Origin: Actinomycetaceae bacterium TAE3-ERU4
Lineage (GTDB): Bacteria > Actinomycetota > Actinomycetes > Actinomycetales > Actinomycetaceae
Direction of reading: 5' to 3'
Assembly: GCA_019218365.1 (NCBI GenBank)
Contig: JAHUUJ010000004.1
Coordinates: forward strand, 124,001 to 188,000
DNA: 64,000 bases
Shown here piece after piece: positions 17,583 to 27,211 of the stretch (positions within the stretch are counted from its first letter, which is position 1; each line of letters begins with the position of its first letter). The translations under genes and the position numbers were made by a program. The notes beneath the pieces were generated by a model that saw only the letters and a list, made by a program, of their open reading frames with translations, was not told where the DNA came from and did no database searches.

Positions 17583-20255
17583 ATGACTCTAAAGAGATTG
17601 CCTGCTTTCCCACAAGATATTCCCTCAGCTAACGCTCCGGATCGGGTTAGTGCAGACGGCTTGGAAAACAAATGGGGCCAATCGTGGGAAGAACAATCAA
17701 CCTATGCTTTCGAGCGAGATGCCGAACGTGAATCGATTTTCTCAATTGATACTCCTCCTCCTACTGTCTCAGGATCTTTGCACGTAGGTCACGTTTTTTC
17801 TTACACTCACACTGACGTTGTTGCTCGATACAAGAGAATGTCTGGTTCCGCAGTTTTCTACCCTATGGGATGGGACGATAACGGTTTACCGACGGAACGT
17901 CGCGTACAAAATTACTTTGGTGTCCGTTGCGACCCTTCTTTACCTTACGACCCCGATTTCGTTCCTCCTCACGTTGGTGGTGAGGGTAAATCCATTAAGG
18001 CTAGCGATCAGCTACCCATTTCCCGTAAGAACTTTATTGAGCTTTGCCAGCGACTGACCGCCGAAGATGAGCAGCAATTTGAGAGCCTTTGGCGCTATCT
18101 TGGCCTATCGGTTGACTGGAAATACACTTATCAGACCATTGGGGAACGCGCTCGTAAAGTAGCTCAGGCAGCTTTCTTGAATAATCTTGAACGAGGAGAA
18201 GCCTACCAAGCTGAAGCACCAGGTCTTTGGGACGTCACTTTCCAAACGGCAGTAGCACAGGCTGAACTTGAAGCTCGTGAATATCCAGGGCATTATCACG
18301 CACTAGCTTTCGAAACCAAGAATGGTGATTCCGTCGTTATCGAAACTACACGTCCAGAATTACTTCCTGCCTGTGTTGCTTTGATCGCTCACCCCGATGA
18401 TGAACGCTACCAGCATCTCTTTGGAACCACCGTCACCTCCCCCGGTTTTAACGTTGAAGTTCCTGTTCTTGCTCACTCGGCAGCAGAAATGGACAAGGGA
18501 GCTGGAATCGCAATGTGCTGTACTTTTGGTGACATTACCGACGTACAGTGGTGGCGCGAGCTTAATTTGCCAATGCGCTCAGTACTACGCAAAGATGGAC
18601 GCCTGATCGCAGAAACTCCAGAGTGGATTACAGACGAGTCTGGGCGCGCGCTCTATGCTGAATGTGCAGCTAAAACTACATTCTCCGCTCGTAAAGTAAT
18701 CGTTGAAGCTCTTATTTCTACCGGGCAAATGCTAGGTGAGCCTAAGCCTACCCAGCGTATGACTAACTTCTTTGAAAAGGGCGATAAACCCTTGGAAATT
18801 GTAACCTCACGTCAGTGGTATATTCGCAACGGGGGCCGTGAATACACACGCGCTTCTTCTTCTACAGATTTACGGGAAGAACTAATTGCACGTGGCCAAG
18901 ATTTGGAGTTCCATCCTGATTTCATGCGCGTGCGTTACGAAAACTGGGTTAAGGGGCTAAATACTGACTGGCTAGTTTCTCGTCAGCGTTTCTTTGGGGT
19001 TCCGCTGCCCTTGTGGTACCGCATCACTGAAGCTGGAGATGTTGACTACTCCCAGGTCCTAGCTCCCTCGTTGGACATGCTTCCAGTTGATCCAACGGTT
19101 GATTGCCCGCCTAATTTTAGTGAAGAACAGCGTGATATTCCTGGTGGATTCACCGCTGAGCTTGACATCATGGATACCTGGGCAACTTCTTCACTGACTC
19201 CAGAACTAGCTACTGGTTGGCTTGAGGATGAAGAATTATTCTCTAAGCTCTTTCCAATGTCTGTGCGTCCGCAAGGACAAGATATAATCCGTACTTGGTT
19301 GTTCTCCACCGTGGTTCGTTCCCACCTTGAGTTCAATTCGCTTCCTTGGAAACACGCCACAATTTCTGGATGGATTCTCGACCCTGACAGGAAGAAAATG
19401 TCAAAGTCCAAGGGAAATGTTGTCACCCCTATGGGACTTTTAGAAAAGCACGGGTCAGATGCAGTGCGTTATTGGGCGGCATCAGCTCGATTAGGTACTG
19501 ACGCAGCTTTTGATGAAGCCCAGATGAAGGTTGGACGTCGTCTAGCTATCAAACTTTTGAATGCTTCTAAGTTTGCTTTAACTATGGATGCTGACGAAAA
19601 GAAGATTCTTTTGGATCCAAATTTGGTCACCACGCCAATTGATAAGGCGGTATTGGCAAAATTGGGAACTGTAGTTAAACAAGCTACCGATGCGTTTGAG
19701 GTTTTTGACCATACTCGTGCTCTAGAAGTTACGGAATCCTTCTTCTGGCAGTTCACCGATGATTATCTTGAACTTGTAAAGGAACGTGCATATAACCGTG
19801 AGGGGCTGTGGTCTATCGAAGAAGCTAATTCCGCTCGCGCGGCACTAGCACTGGTAGTTAATACCGTTGTACGTTTGTTAGCTCCTTTCTTGCCCTATAG
19901 CGCAGAAGAAGTATGGTCTTGGTACCGTGAAGGTTCAATCCATGTTTCCAGTTGGCCAATAGTAGATGAGTTTATTTCTGTTGCGGGAGATTCTTCTTTG
20001 CTAGAAGTAGCAGCAGGTGCTTTGATTGCACTGCGTAAGATAAAGTCAGAAGCTAAGGTATCCCCCAAGACCCCCATTCTCAGTGCAATTCTTGAAGTCC
20101 CTGAAGGTAGTGCAAAGCACCTTGAATTGTTACGACAGGACTTGGAAAAGGCTGCGGTGGTTACCGGTACTTTAGAGTTCACCGAAACCGCTTGTGAATC
20201 AATCACTATGCAGTCCTCTACTCTAGGCGAACCCCCTGCTAAAAAGCGAAAGTGA
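17583..20255 (+). CDS. valS: Valine-tRNA ligase (second, short bacterial type)
   Basis: Class Ia synthetase that charges tRNA-Val and edits mischarged threonine. HIGH motif is HVGH (67-70), KMSKS is at 605-609, and the inserted CP1 editing domain lies between (ETTRPELLPACVALIAHPDD). MGWDDNGLPTERRVQNYFG is characteristic of the type found in many actinobacteria and rickettsiae, which lacks the long C-terminal coiled coil. At 890 residues it is complete. No T-box or other leader is seen in the 61 bases upstream. fadD follows after 6 bases. Confidence 0.96.
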   Translation: MTLKRLPAFPQDIPSANAPDRVSADGLENKWGQSWEEQSTYAFERDAERESIFSIDTPPPTVSGSLHVGHVFSYTHTDVVARYKRMSGSAVFYPMGWDDNGLPTERRVQNYFGVRCDPSLPYDPDFVPPHVGGEGKSIKASDQLPISRKNFIELCQRLTAEDEQQFESLWRYLGLSVDWKYTYQTIGERARKVAQAAFLNNLERGEAYQAEAPGLWDVTFQTAVAQAELEAREYPGHYHALAFETKNGDSVVIETTRPELLPACVALIAHPDDERYQHLFGTTVTSPGFNVEVPVLAHSAAEMDKGAGIAMCCTFGDITDVQWWRELNLPMRSVLRKDGRLIAETPEWITDESGRALYAECAAKTTFSARKVIVEALISTGQMLGEPKPTQRMTNFFEKGDKPLEIVTSRQWYIRNGGREYTRASSSTDLREELIARGQDLEFHPDFMRVRYENWVKGLNTDWLVSRQRFFGVPLPLWYRITEAGDVDYSQVLAPSLDMLPVDPTVDCPPNFSEEQRDIPGGFTAELDIMDTWATSSLTPELATGWLEDEELFSKLFPMSVRPQGQDIIRTWLFSTVVRSHLEFNSLPWKHATISGWILDPDRKKMSKSKGNVVTPMGLLEKHGSDAVRYWAASARLGTDAAFDEAQMKVGRRLAIKLLNASKFALTMDADEKKILLDPNLVTTPIDKAVLAKLGTVVKQATDAFEVFDHTRALEVTESFFWQFTDDYLELVKERAYNREGLWSIEEANSARAALALVVNTVVRLLAPFLPYSAEEVWSWYREGSIHVSSWPIVDEFISVAGDSSLLEVAAGALIALRKIKSEAKVSPKTPILSAILEVPEGSAKHLELLRQDLEKAAVVTGTLEFTETACESITMQSSTLGEPPAKKRK

Positions 20256-20261
20256 GCTGAA

Positions 20262-22175
20262 ATGTTCGGTAGCAAAAACCCTGATCCTATAGCTGAAGTA
20301 GAAGAAACCAATTTAGATTCTTCTGCACAATCGCAGGAAAAGCCAGGAGAAACAGAAGTATTTGAGTGGCATGGCCCAGTTATGGCTAAAACCGACTCTT
20401 CTATGACTCTTCCTTGGCTTTTAGCCGATAGGGTCTCCCGCGCTGCACACTTTACGCTAATTGAGGTTAAGAACTCTCTTGGCCGTGGTTGGCGTCGAGT
20501 TACCGCCGAAGAATTTGCTGCTGATGTCATGACAACCGCAAGAGGTCTAGTTGGTTTGGGACTTGCTCCCGGTGATTCCATTGGAATTATGGCCCATACC
20601 TCCTACGAGTGGACTTTATTAGATTTTGCTTCTTGGTCCGCTGGGTTAGTGGTAGTTCCAATTTATGAAACTTCGTCTTCAGAACAGATTTCTTGGATTG
20701 CTACTAATTCTAATTTACGGCTTGTCGTTACTGAGACTGACGCAATGCGTCGATTGGTACATTCATCAGTTCCGGAAGGCCAGCTACTTGACGTATTAGC
20801 TCTTGATGATTCAGGAATTGTCAGGATTAAAGAAGCTGGACGTGAAGTAGCTGAGGCTGCTGTGGAAGAGCGTACTGCTTCTTTAAATACAGATTCGTTA
20901 GCTACCATTATTTATACTTCCGGTACTACTGGACGTCCTAAAGGAGTAGAACTAACTCACGGCAATTTCACTATTTTAGCCTTAAATGGACACGAATGGA
21001 TGCCAGAGATTTCCAATACAAAGGATTCTCGTTTACTTTTGTTCTTGCCATTGGCACACGTATATGCCCGTTTCTTGGAGGTCTTCCAGATTTCCGGAGA
21101 GGGAGTTCTTGGACATACGCCGAACGTAAAGAGTTTGCTGGATGATTTAGCTACCTTCCGACCTACCTGTCTTTTAGCAGTCCCGCGTGTACTGGAAAAG
21201 ATTTACAACTCGGCAGACGCTAAAGCTTCTTCTTCTAAAACTAAAAGTCGTATTTTTCGTTGGGCTGTTCGTGTAGCAATTGATTATTCTCAGGCTTTAG
21301 ATACTGAAAACGGTCCGACCAAAACCTTACGTTCACAGCATTTATTGGCGGATCGTCTGCTTTATTCTAATTTGAGATCTCTCTTAGGTGGAAATGTTAA
21401 GTATGTAATTTCCGGTGGCGGCCCTCTCGGATTACGTTTGGGACATTTCTTCCGTGGAGTAGGACTTAATATTCTGGAAGGCTACGGTCTTACCGAGTGC
21501 TTAATTGCCTCTGTTAATACCGTCCGTCTAACTAAGATTGGCACTATTGGTCCTCCTATTTCTACTTTAGGGTTCCGGATTTCTGATGAGGGTGAGATTC
21601 AGATTTCTGGGCCTTCTGTGATGCGCGGATACCATAATAATCCTGAAGCAACTAAAGATGCCTTTACGGAAGATGGATGGTTCCGCACTGGGGACATTGG
21701 TTCCGTTGATTTTAACGGCTACGTTAAAATCACTGGGCGGGCCAAAGAGCTGATTGTTACTGCAGGAGGTAAGAATGTGGCTCCCGCAGTTCTAGAAGAT
21801 CCCCTACGTGGGCACCCGCTTATTAGTCAGGTTGTAGTAGTGGGAGATAAACGTCCATTTATTGCTGCCTTGATTACCCTGGATGCGGAGATGCTCCCTC
21901 TGTGGCTTACTAATCACGGGCTTCCTCATATGGATGTGGCCCAGGCCGCCCGCCACCCCGAAGTAATCGCAGCGCTGGAGCGTGCTGTAGAACGGGCTAA
22001 TTCTCAGGTATCTAGAGCAGAATCTATCCGTAAGATTAAAGTTCTAGTAACTGATTTTACCGAGGATAACGGGATGCTTACCCCCTCTATGAAGGTAAAA
22101 CGCCCACAGGTGCTGGCTGCTTTTAAATCTGAGATTGACGAAATTTACGGCGGCCCTGCTGAGCATAGACGTTAA
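20262..22175 (+). CDS. fadD: Long-chain fatty acid-CoA ligase
   Basis: AMP-forming acyl-CoA synthetase that activates fatty acids with ATP and CoA. The P-loop-like motif IIYTSGTTGRPKG starts near residue 216; A5 LEGYGLTE, A7 GWFRTGDIG and the hinge KITGRAKELIVTAGGKNVAP are all present. 637 residues matches the FadD15-type enzymes of actinobacteria. An acidic 35-residue N-terminus precedes the enzyme. It is co-directional with valS and only 6 bases from it, so probably co-transcribed, though the functions are unrelated. Chain-length preference cannot be told from sequence. Confidence 0.9.
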   Translation: MFGSKNPDPIAEVEETNLDSSAQSQEKPGETEVFEWHGPVMAKTDSSMTLPWLLADRVSRAAHFTLIEVKNSLGRGWRRVTAEEFAADVMTTARGLVGLGLAPGDSIGIMAHTSYEWTLLDFASWSAGLVVVPIYETSSSEQISWIATNSNLRLVVTETDAMRRLVHSSVPEGQLLDVLALDDSGIVRIKEAGREVAEAAVEERTASLNTDSLATIIYTSGTTGRPKGVELTHGNFTILALNGHEWMPEISNTKDSRLLLFLPLAHVYARFLEVFQISGEGVLGHTPNVKSLLDDLATFRPTCLLAVPRVLEKIYNSADAKASSSKTKSRIFRWAVRVAIDYSQALDTENGPTKTLRSQHLLADRLLYSNLRSLLGGNVKYVISGGGPLGLRLGHFFRGVGLNILEGYGLTECLIASVNTVRLTKIGTIGPPISTLGFRISDEGEIQISGPSVMRGYHNNPEATKDAFTEDGWFRTGDIGSVDFNGYVKITGRAKELIVTAGGKNVAPAVLEDPLRGHPLISQVVVVGDKRPFIAALITLDAEMLPLWLTNHGLPHMDVAQAARHPEVIAALERAVERANSQVSRAESIRKIKVLVTDFTEDNGMLTPSMKVKRPQVLAAFKSEIDEIYGGPAEHRR

Positions 22176-22186
22176 ATTCATTTTAT

Positions 22187-22230
22187 ATAGTGGGGCCTCA
22201 CGAAGTATCTATTTCGTGAGGCCCCACTAT
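22187..22230. terminator. Intergenic inverted repeat between fadD and clpX
   Basis: Perfect 18-bp arms ATAGTGGGGCCTCACGAA / TTCGTGAGGCCCCACTAT with an 8-base loop, lying between convergent genes. Neither side has a long T tract, so it may act as a bidirectional terminator or an mRNA-stabilising hairpin. Confidence 0.75.
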
Positions 22231-22237
22231 GTTAGTA

Positions 22238-23497
22238 CTAAGCGCTTTTTCTTCCCTGAATTTGAGATTTTGGCGTAAGTATCGGATCAGCCCCGTCAGT
22301 AACAACTTCTGGAGTAATTGTCACTTTACCGATACCGGGAACTGATGGAAGTTCAAACATCGTTTCTGAAAGTGTAGTTTCGATGATTGAAGATAGAGCC
22401 CGTGCTCCAGTAGCCCGACTTGCTGCCTTAGTAGCGATAGCGCGTATAGCTTCTGGAGTGAACTCTAATTCCACACCATCTAACGCGAATAGGTGGCTGT
22501 ATTGCTTTACTAATGAATTTCGGGGTTCGGTAAGCACCCGTTCTAAATCTTCAATCTGTAACTCAGAAACCGTTGCTAACACGGGCAAACGGCCAATAAA
22601 TTCAGGAATCATACCAAATTTATGTAAGTCCTCTGTAGTTACCTGTGAGTATAAATCACCATGTTCAGCGTCAGATTTAAGATCAGAGCCGAATCCGGTA
22701 GTACGTTTGCCAAGACGTGATTTAACAATCGTATCTATCCCGGCAAAAGCTCCAGCTGCAATAAAAAGAATCCCGGATGTATCAATTTCAATAAATTCCT
22801 GGTGCGGGTGCTTTCTTCCAGGATTAGGAGGAACCGATGCCTTGGTGCCTTCAATAATCTTAAGTAGCGCCTGCTGTACACCCTCCCCCGAAACGTCACG
22901 GGTAATAGAGGCATTTTCTGCCTTTCGGGCTATTTTATCAATTTCGTCTATATAGATAATTCCTCGCTGTGCACGGGATATGTCCCCGTCAGCAGCTTGG
23001 ATTAATTTGAGAAGAATATTCTCAACATCTTCACCTACATATCCGGCTTCGGTAAGAGCAGTAGCATCAACTATGACGAAAGGAACTTCCAACATTTTGG
23101 CAAGTGAACGCGCAAGATGTGTTTTTCCCACTCCGGTTGGGCCAAGCATGAGAATATTCGATTTCGTCATTCCCATGTTAACGTCTTCATTTTGATTTTC
23201 GTTATTTACACGTTTGTAGTGATTATAAACTGCGATGGCTAATGCGCGTTTAGCACTGTCTTGTCCAATAACGTAACGGTTTAAGAATTCGTATATTTCT
23301 TTTGGCTTAGGTAATTCGGTGAGGGCTACCGGTGCAGAAGATTGATCTGTTTCTTCACCGAGGATTTCGTTACAAAGTTCCACGCATTCGTTACAGATAT
23401 ATACGCCGGGACCACCGATTAGCTTCCTTACTTGTTTTTGGCTTTTTGCACAGAAAGAGCACTTAAGTAGTTCGGTGGTGTCGCTAATGTGGGTCAT
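22238..23497 (-). CDS. clpX: ATP-dependent Clp protease ATP-binding subunit ClpX
   Basis: AAA+ unfoldase that feeds substrates to ClpP. The N-terminal zinc-binding domain has CSFC and CNECVELC; Walker [12 protein letters not shown], Walker [12 protein letters not shown], the IGF-type loop region and pore motif GYVGEDVE are present. 419 residues is normal. It is the last gene of the tig-clpP1-clpP2-clpX block on the minus strand, separated from clpP2 by 129 bases that hold a long inverted repeat. Confidence 0.97.
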   Translation of the reverse strand: MTHISDTTELLKCSFCAKSQKQVRKLIGGPGVYICNECVELCNEILGEETDQSSAPVALTELPKPKEIYEFLNRYVIGQDSAKRALAIAVYNHYKRVNNENQNEDVNMGMTKSNILMLGPTGVGKTHLARSLAKMLEVPFVIVDATALTEAGYVGEDVENILLKLIQAADGDISRAQRGIIYIDEIDKIARKAENASITRDVSGEGVQQALLKIIEGTKASVPPNPGRKHPHQEFIEIDTSGILFIAAGAFAGIDTIVKSRLGKRTTGFGSDLKSDAEHGDLYSQVTTEDLHKFGMIPEFIGRLPVLATVSELQIEDLERVLTEPRNSLVKQYSHLFALDGVELEFTPEAIRAIATKAASRATGARALSSIIETTLSETMFELPSVPGIGKVTITPEVVTDGADPILTPKSQIQGRKSA

Positions 23498-23569
23498 TTG
23501 GCCTCCGTCTTTAGCGTCTGCAGATGCGATTACTTAAAGAGCTTAACGGTACTTACCTTAGCTCTTGTG

Positions 23570-23618
23570 CTAACACGCGCACGAGACCTCGATATTTAGT
23601 GTCTCGTGCGCGTGTTAG
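23570..23618. terminator. Inverted repeat between clpP2 and clpX
   Basis: Perfect 18-bp arms CTAACACGCGCACGAGAC / GTCTCGTGCGCGTGTTAG with a 13-base loop. It probably ends or attenuates the clpP1-clpP2 transcript before clpX. No T tract follows. Confidence 0.65.
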
Positions 23619-23626
23619 AAGAAGTA

Positions 23627-24271
23627 TTAGGCGTTCACCTTACGGCTGGCCAATACCTGATCAATTAGCCCATATTCTAGAGCCTGCTGAGCGGTTAGGA
23701 TTTTATCTCGGTCAATATCGCGCGAAACTTGTTCCTTAGTGCGCCCACTATGCGCTGCTAGCGTGTTTTCTAGCCAATCGCGCATACGGTCCATCTCATC
23801 TGCCATGATTTCAATATCTGAGGCCTGTCCTCGCATACCTTCCATTGCGGGCTGATGAATCAGCACTCGCGCGTTAGGAAGGGCGAGGCGTTTCCCAGGA
23901 GATCCCGCAGCTAATAACACAGCAGCGGCAGAGGCTGCCTGCCCAAGGCAGACAGTCTGTATTTCTGGGCGAATGTACATCATGGTGTCATAAATAGCCG
24001 TTAGAGCAGTGAACGATCCTCCGGGACTGTTAATGTACATGGTAATCATTGCATCAGGATCTTGGGACTCCAAGACCAGTAGCTGCGCCATCACATCGTC
24101 AGCAGAAGCGTCATCTACCTGTACACCTAGAAATACAATTCGGTCTTCAAATAGTTTTGCGTAAGGATCCTGACGCTTAATTCCATAAGCGGTGCGCTCC
24201 TCGAACTGCGGCAGCACATATCGTGCTTGTATATCGGGACGAACTAGTCCTTGTGGGGATTGAATGGTCAT
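23627..24271 (-). CDS. clpP2: ATP-dependent Clp protease proteolytic subunit 2
   Basis: Serine protease subunit. The active-site serine is S114 in LGQAASAAAV, the histidine H139 in ARVLIHQP, and the aspartate lies in the SRDIDRDK region. 214 residues. Actinobacteria carry paired clpP1-clpP2 genes whose products form a mixed two-ring protease; here the pair is intact, with 26 bases between them. An AAGAGG site precedes the ATG. Confidence 0.95.
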   Translation of the reverse strand: MTIQSPQGLVRPDIQARYVLPQFEERTAYGIKRQDPYAKLFEDRIVFLGVQVDDASADDVMAQLLVLESQDPDAMITMYINSPGGSFTALTAIYDTMMYIRPEIQTVCLGQAASAAAVLLAAGSPGKRLALPNARVLIHQPAMEGMRGQASDIEIMADEMDRMRDWLENTLAAHSGRTKEQVSRDIDRDKILTAQQALEYGLIDQVLASRKVNA

Positions 24272-24297
24272 TTTTACCTCTTCGTACCTTATCTTTA

Positions 24298-24912
24298 TCA
24301 GGAAACGCCACCGCCGCCAGAAACATCTGCGGCGCCACTTACAACATGGTCAATGAAGCCGTATTCGAGGGCTTCGTGGGCAGTAAACCAGCGGTCACGG
24401 TCTGAGTCTGCGAGAATCTGCTCAAGTGATTTACCGGTACGTTCTGCAGTAATCTGCGCTAGGGTTTTCTTCATCTGAATAATTAGGTCAGCATTAATCC
24501 TAATGTCCGAGGCTGTTCCACCGGCACCGCCCGATGGTTGGTGCATAAGAATTCGTGCATGCGGGGTTGCATATCTCTTTCCGGGAGCCCCAGAGGTTAG
24601 AAGATGCTGTCCCATCGAAGCTGCCATTCCCATTGCAACTGTTGCCACGTCAGGCTTAATAAATTGCATGGTGTCATAAATTGCCATCCCGGCCGTAACA
24701 GAACCTCCAGGACTATTGATGTACAGGTAAATGTCACGTTCAGGGTCTTCTGCAGCCAATAACATCATCTGTGCACAGATAAGATTGGCGTTGTCGTCGC
24801 GCACTTCTTCTCCGAGCCAGATAATGCGCTCTTTCATCAATTTCGAGTACACATGTTGGCTCATTCCCATCGAAGCGGCACTGGCTTCGCTATGGTTACT
24901 TGGATAGGTCAC
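24298..24912 (-). CDS. clpP1: ATP-dependent Clp protease proteolytic subunit 1
   Basis: First ClpP of the pair. Counting from the chosen start, the active-site residues are S99 (GMAASMGQ) and H124 ([11 protein letters not shown]), with an Asp in ADSDRDRW. The open frame starts at 24963, but the GTG at 24912 has a strong AAGGAG site 6 bases upstream and gives 204 residues, close to the family length. A ClgR-like box lies about 100 bp upstream, beyond the tig terminator, so clpP1P2 probably has its own regulated promoter. Confidence 0.95.
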   Translation of the reverse strand: MTYPSNHSEASAASMGMSQHVYSKLMKERIIWLGEEVRDDNANLICAQMMLLAAEDPERDIYLYINSPGGSVTAGMAIYDTMQFIKPDVATVAMGMAASMGQHLLTSGAPGKRYATPHARILMHQPSGGAGGTASDIRINADLIIQMKKTLAQITAERTGKSLEQILADSDRDRWFTAHEALEYGFIDHVVSGAADVSGGGGVS

Positions 24913-25009
24913 GAAATCTCCTTGGTATCCTTCGGCCTTATTTTCTAAATGTCTTGCCTTCAAAATTAACCGGTTTATTATAGTTTTTCCTATTTCGCTC
25001 GGTTCTTTT

Positions 25010-25020
25010 CGCTTTAGGCG
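25010..25020. promoter_or_regulatory. Candidate ClgR box upstream of clpP1
   Basis: On the minus strand the core CGCCTAAAGCG, followed by AAA, fits the CGCYNANRGCGWW core of the actinobacterial ClgR site (consensus recalled as WNNWCGCYNANRGCGWWS); the outer upstream bases do not fit. It sits between the tig terminator and clpP1, where ClgR would activate clpP1P2. Confidence 0.5.
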
Positions 25021-25029
25021 CAGGTAATT

Positions 25030-25080
25030 TTAAATGAGGTGTCCCGGGATACCCTTGGGCTCCCGGGACACCTCATTTAA
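25030..25080. terminator. Terminator of tig
   Basis: Perfect 20-bp arms (TTAAATGAGGTGTCCCGGGA and its complement) with an 11-base loop, starting 15 bases after the tig stop codon. It separates tig transcription from clpP1. Confidence 0.8.
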
Positions 25081-25094
25081 GTTTCAGAAGATAA

Positions 25095-26561
25095 TCAGTC
25101 TTCTTTTTTAGCTGCAGTTTTCTTGGCTGCAGGCTTCTTTTCAGTAGCCTTCTTTGCAGTGGTCTTCTTGGCTGCAGGCTTCTTTTCAGTAGCCTTCTTT
25201 GCAGTAGTTTTCTTGGCTGCAGGCTTCTTTTCAGTAGCCTTCTTTGCAGTAGTTTTCTTGGCTGCAGGCTTCTTAGCAGGTTTTTCTTCCTGAGTTTCTT
25301 CTGCGGTGTCTTCACCAAGGGCGTCCTTGGTAAATTCACTCATGTCAACATCATTTCCTTCCGTGTCCTTGACCTTGACATCAGCTAGCGAAGCAGCAAC
25401 TGCCTTTGTACGAGCAAGCTCCGCATAGATAGAAGCCATCTGCTGCTGGTCAGAAAGCAGCTGCTGCGGTTCAATTCCATAAGCTTGAGATGCTTGGAAT
25501 ACAAACTGCAAGAGATCCTGCTGCTCAACTTTAACACCAGTTTCTTCAACAAGACGGTCAAGAAGAATCTCCTTACGCAGACTGGCTTCAGCCTGGGCGC
25601 GCAGTTCCTCCTTATTACCTTCCTGCCCCTCGACAGACTCATCAATAATCTGCTTGGGCAAAGGAAGCTCTACCTTTTCAGATAGGACCTCAACTAGCTT
25701 GTCGCGAGCATCAACAGCTTGCTCAGCACGCTTTTGATCTTCAACCTGCTTCTTAATATCAGCCTTTAGTTCTTCAACCGTATCGAATTCTGATGCCATC
25801 TGAACGAAATCTTCATCAACTTCCGGTAGCTCACGTTCCTTAACAGAACGAACCGTAACCTTAATTACAGCCTTTTCTCCTGCGTGCTCACCACCGGCTA
25901 GTTCAGATTCAAAAGTGGTGTCTTCATCAACAGCAAGCCCGACAAGGGCCTCATCAAGTCCTTCGAGCATGGTCTTGGAACCGACTTCATAGGAAACACC
26001 GGACATAGAATCGATTTCTTCGTCATCGATGCTAGCAGTAAGATCGATAGAAACGAAGTCTCCATCTTTAGCCGCACGATCAGCGTTCTTCAGAGTGCCA
26101 AAACGCTTACGCAGGTTTTCAATCTCATTTTCTACGTCAGCATCCGCAACCTCAATCTGGTCAACGGTAATCTCAATGTCTTTTAGCTCTGGCAGTTCAA
26201 ACTCAGGGACGCAGAGAATCTCAGCGGTGAAGACTAATTCGCCGTCGAATGCACCACTTTCAGAAGGAATCTTGTCAATAGAAACTTCAGGCTGAGCCAA
26301 GGGCTTAATGTTGTTTTCCAGCAGGGCTTCACGGTAAAGACCACCAAGCGCTTTGTCAATAGCGGTCTGAATTACGTAAGAACGACCGATACGCTGGTCA
26401 ATAATGCGCGGGGGAACCTTTCCCTTACGGAATCCAGGTACGCTAACCTGCTGGGAAATTTCCTTGTAGGCAGCCTTCATCGGCTGGTCCAGTTCCTGTG
26501 CGGGAACTTCGACTGTCAGCTTAACCTTGGTCGGTTCAAGGGTCTCAACGGTACTCTTCAC
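25095..26561 (-). CDS. tig: Trigger factor with repeat-rich basic C-terminal tail
   Basis: Ribosome-bound chaperone and prolyl isomerase that meets nascent chains. The ribosome-docking signature is GFRKGKVPPRIID (about 44-56); the FKBP-type PPIase domain begins near AKDGDFVSIDLTA (about 165), and the C-terminal chaperone arms follow. The usual protein ends near residue 425. Here about 62 more residues are almost only Lys, Ala, Pro and Thr, built from a 15-residue unit (AAKKTTAKKATEKKP) repeated three times plus partial copies. This resembles histone H1-like or mycobacterial HupB tails. ATG start. Confidence 0.95.
   Translation of the reverse strand: MKSTVETLEPTKVKLTVEVPAQELDQPMKAAYKEISQQVSVPGFRKGKVPPRIIDQRIGRSYVIQTAIDKALGGLYREALLENNIKPLAQPEVSIDKIPSESGAFDGELVFTAEILCVPEFELPELKDIEITVDQIEVADADVENEIENLRKRFGTLKNADRAAKDGDFVSIDLTASIDDEEIDSMSGVSYEVGSKTMLEGLDEALVGLAVDEDTTFESELAGGEHAGEKAVIKVTVRSVKERELPEVDEDFVQMASEFDTVEELKADIKKQVEDQKRAEQAVDARDKLVEVLSEKVELPLPKQIIDESVEGQEGNKEELRAQAEASLRKEILLDRLVEETGVKVEQQDLLQFVFQASQAYGIEPQQLLSDQQQMASIYAELARTKAVAASLADVKVKDTEGNDVDMSEFTKDALGEDTAEETQEEKPAKKPAAKKTTAKKATEKKPAAKKTTAKKATEKKPAAKKTTAKKATEKKPAAKKTAAKKED
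25126..25275. repeat. 45-bp tandem repeat encoding the trigger-factor tail
   Basis: Three nearly identical 45-bp units (25126-25170, 25171-25215, 25216-25260) plus a partial fourth (25261-25275), and a diverged partial unit on the other side (25111-25125). The units differ only at a few third-codon positions. The length is a multiple of three, so copy-number change would keep the reading frame. Confidence 0.95.
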
Positions 26562-26766
26562 TGCGAGTGCTCCAAATAATGCTAGTAGTTACGGCGTTGT
26601 CGCCAAGTCATACCCACCAATCCTAACGTAATGCCCAGAGACATAAAACTTAACGAATGGTGGGTTCACGCACAGCGCAGATATTTTCCTATTTTTCTAT
26701 CTTTTCTACACTTATCTCTAAGTTAAGCTGGAAGATTATTAGACAGATTGTTCAGAAAGAGACGAT

Positions 26767-27066
26767 ATGAATAACCCCAGGCGCTCCCCCGGTTGGTTTA
26801 GCGACATGCCCAAATACGCCTGGGGAGTATTGTTATTGGCAGTTTTAAGCTTCATAATTCAAGGAAAAGCACTGGCCGCCTTTAATAATCCACTCTCAAA
26901 GTGGCATGGCAATTTCATTCTCTATTATTTGGGCGCCGGTACCCTATTACTTGCTTTTGTCCTGCTAATTATTTTTGCTTTTATTTGTTGGAAAATAACA
27001 GAACAAAGACGCGATTTAATAAATCGGCAAATTGGGGAAGAACATTATAAAAAACACTACAGTTAG
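26767..27066 (+). CDS. Small two-helix membrane protein, unknown
   Basis: A 99-residue protein I do not recognise. Two hydrophobic segments (AWGVLLLAVLSFII, about 18-31, and ILYYLGAGTLLLAFVLLIIFAFICW, about 51-75) are followed by a charged tail (KITEQRRDLINRQIGEEHYKKH). GAAAGAG precedes the ATG. It is divergent from tig and stands alone. The 205 bases between tig and this gene contain a wide inverted repeat (ACCCACCA 26612-26619 / TGGTGGGT 26658-26665) of unknown meaning. Confidence 0.65.
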   Translation: MNNPRRSPGWFSDMPKYAWGVLLLAVLSFIIQGKALAAFNNPLSKWHGNFILYYLGAGTLLLAFVLLIIFAFICWKITEQRRDLINRQIGEEHYKKHYS

Positions 27067-27211
27067 AAACACGTTATTTCATACGCTGTCGGCTAACGTG
27101 TTTGCATTGGCCCTAAGTCCTAAATAGTCTAGTTAGGGACAGGGCTCTCACAGAGCTTGAGATGTTCTATTCCTCCCATGGAACCCAAGAACCAAATTGA
27201 TTGGAGCTATC

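Noticed and set aside
20655-20908. Minus-strand frames in fadD and valS
   Set aside because: These are shadows of strongly conserved plus-strand enzymes.
25111-25275. Regular 45-bp direct repeats as a CRISPR array
   Set aside because: The units are contiguous with no spacers and encode an in-frame protein repeat inside tig.
25073-25339. Basic open frame within the tig repeat on the minus strand
   Set aside because: It is a shifted frame of the repeat and keeps open only because the repeat is; tig explains the bases.
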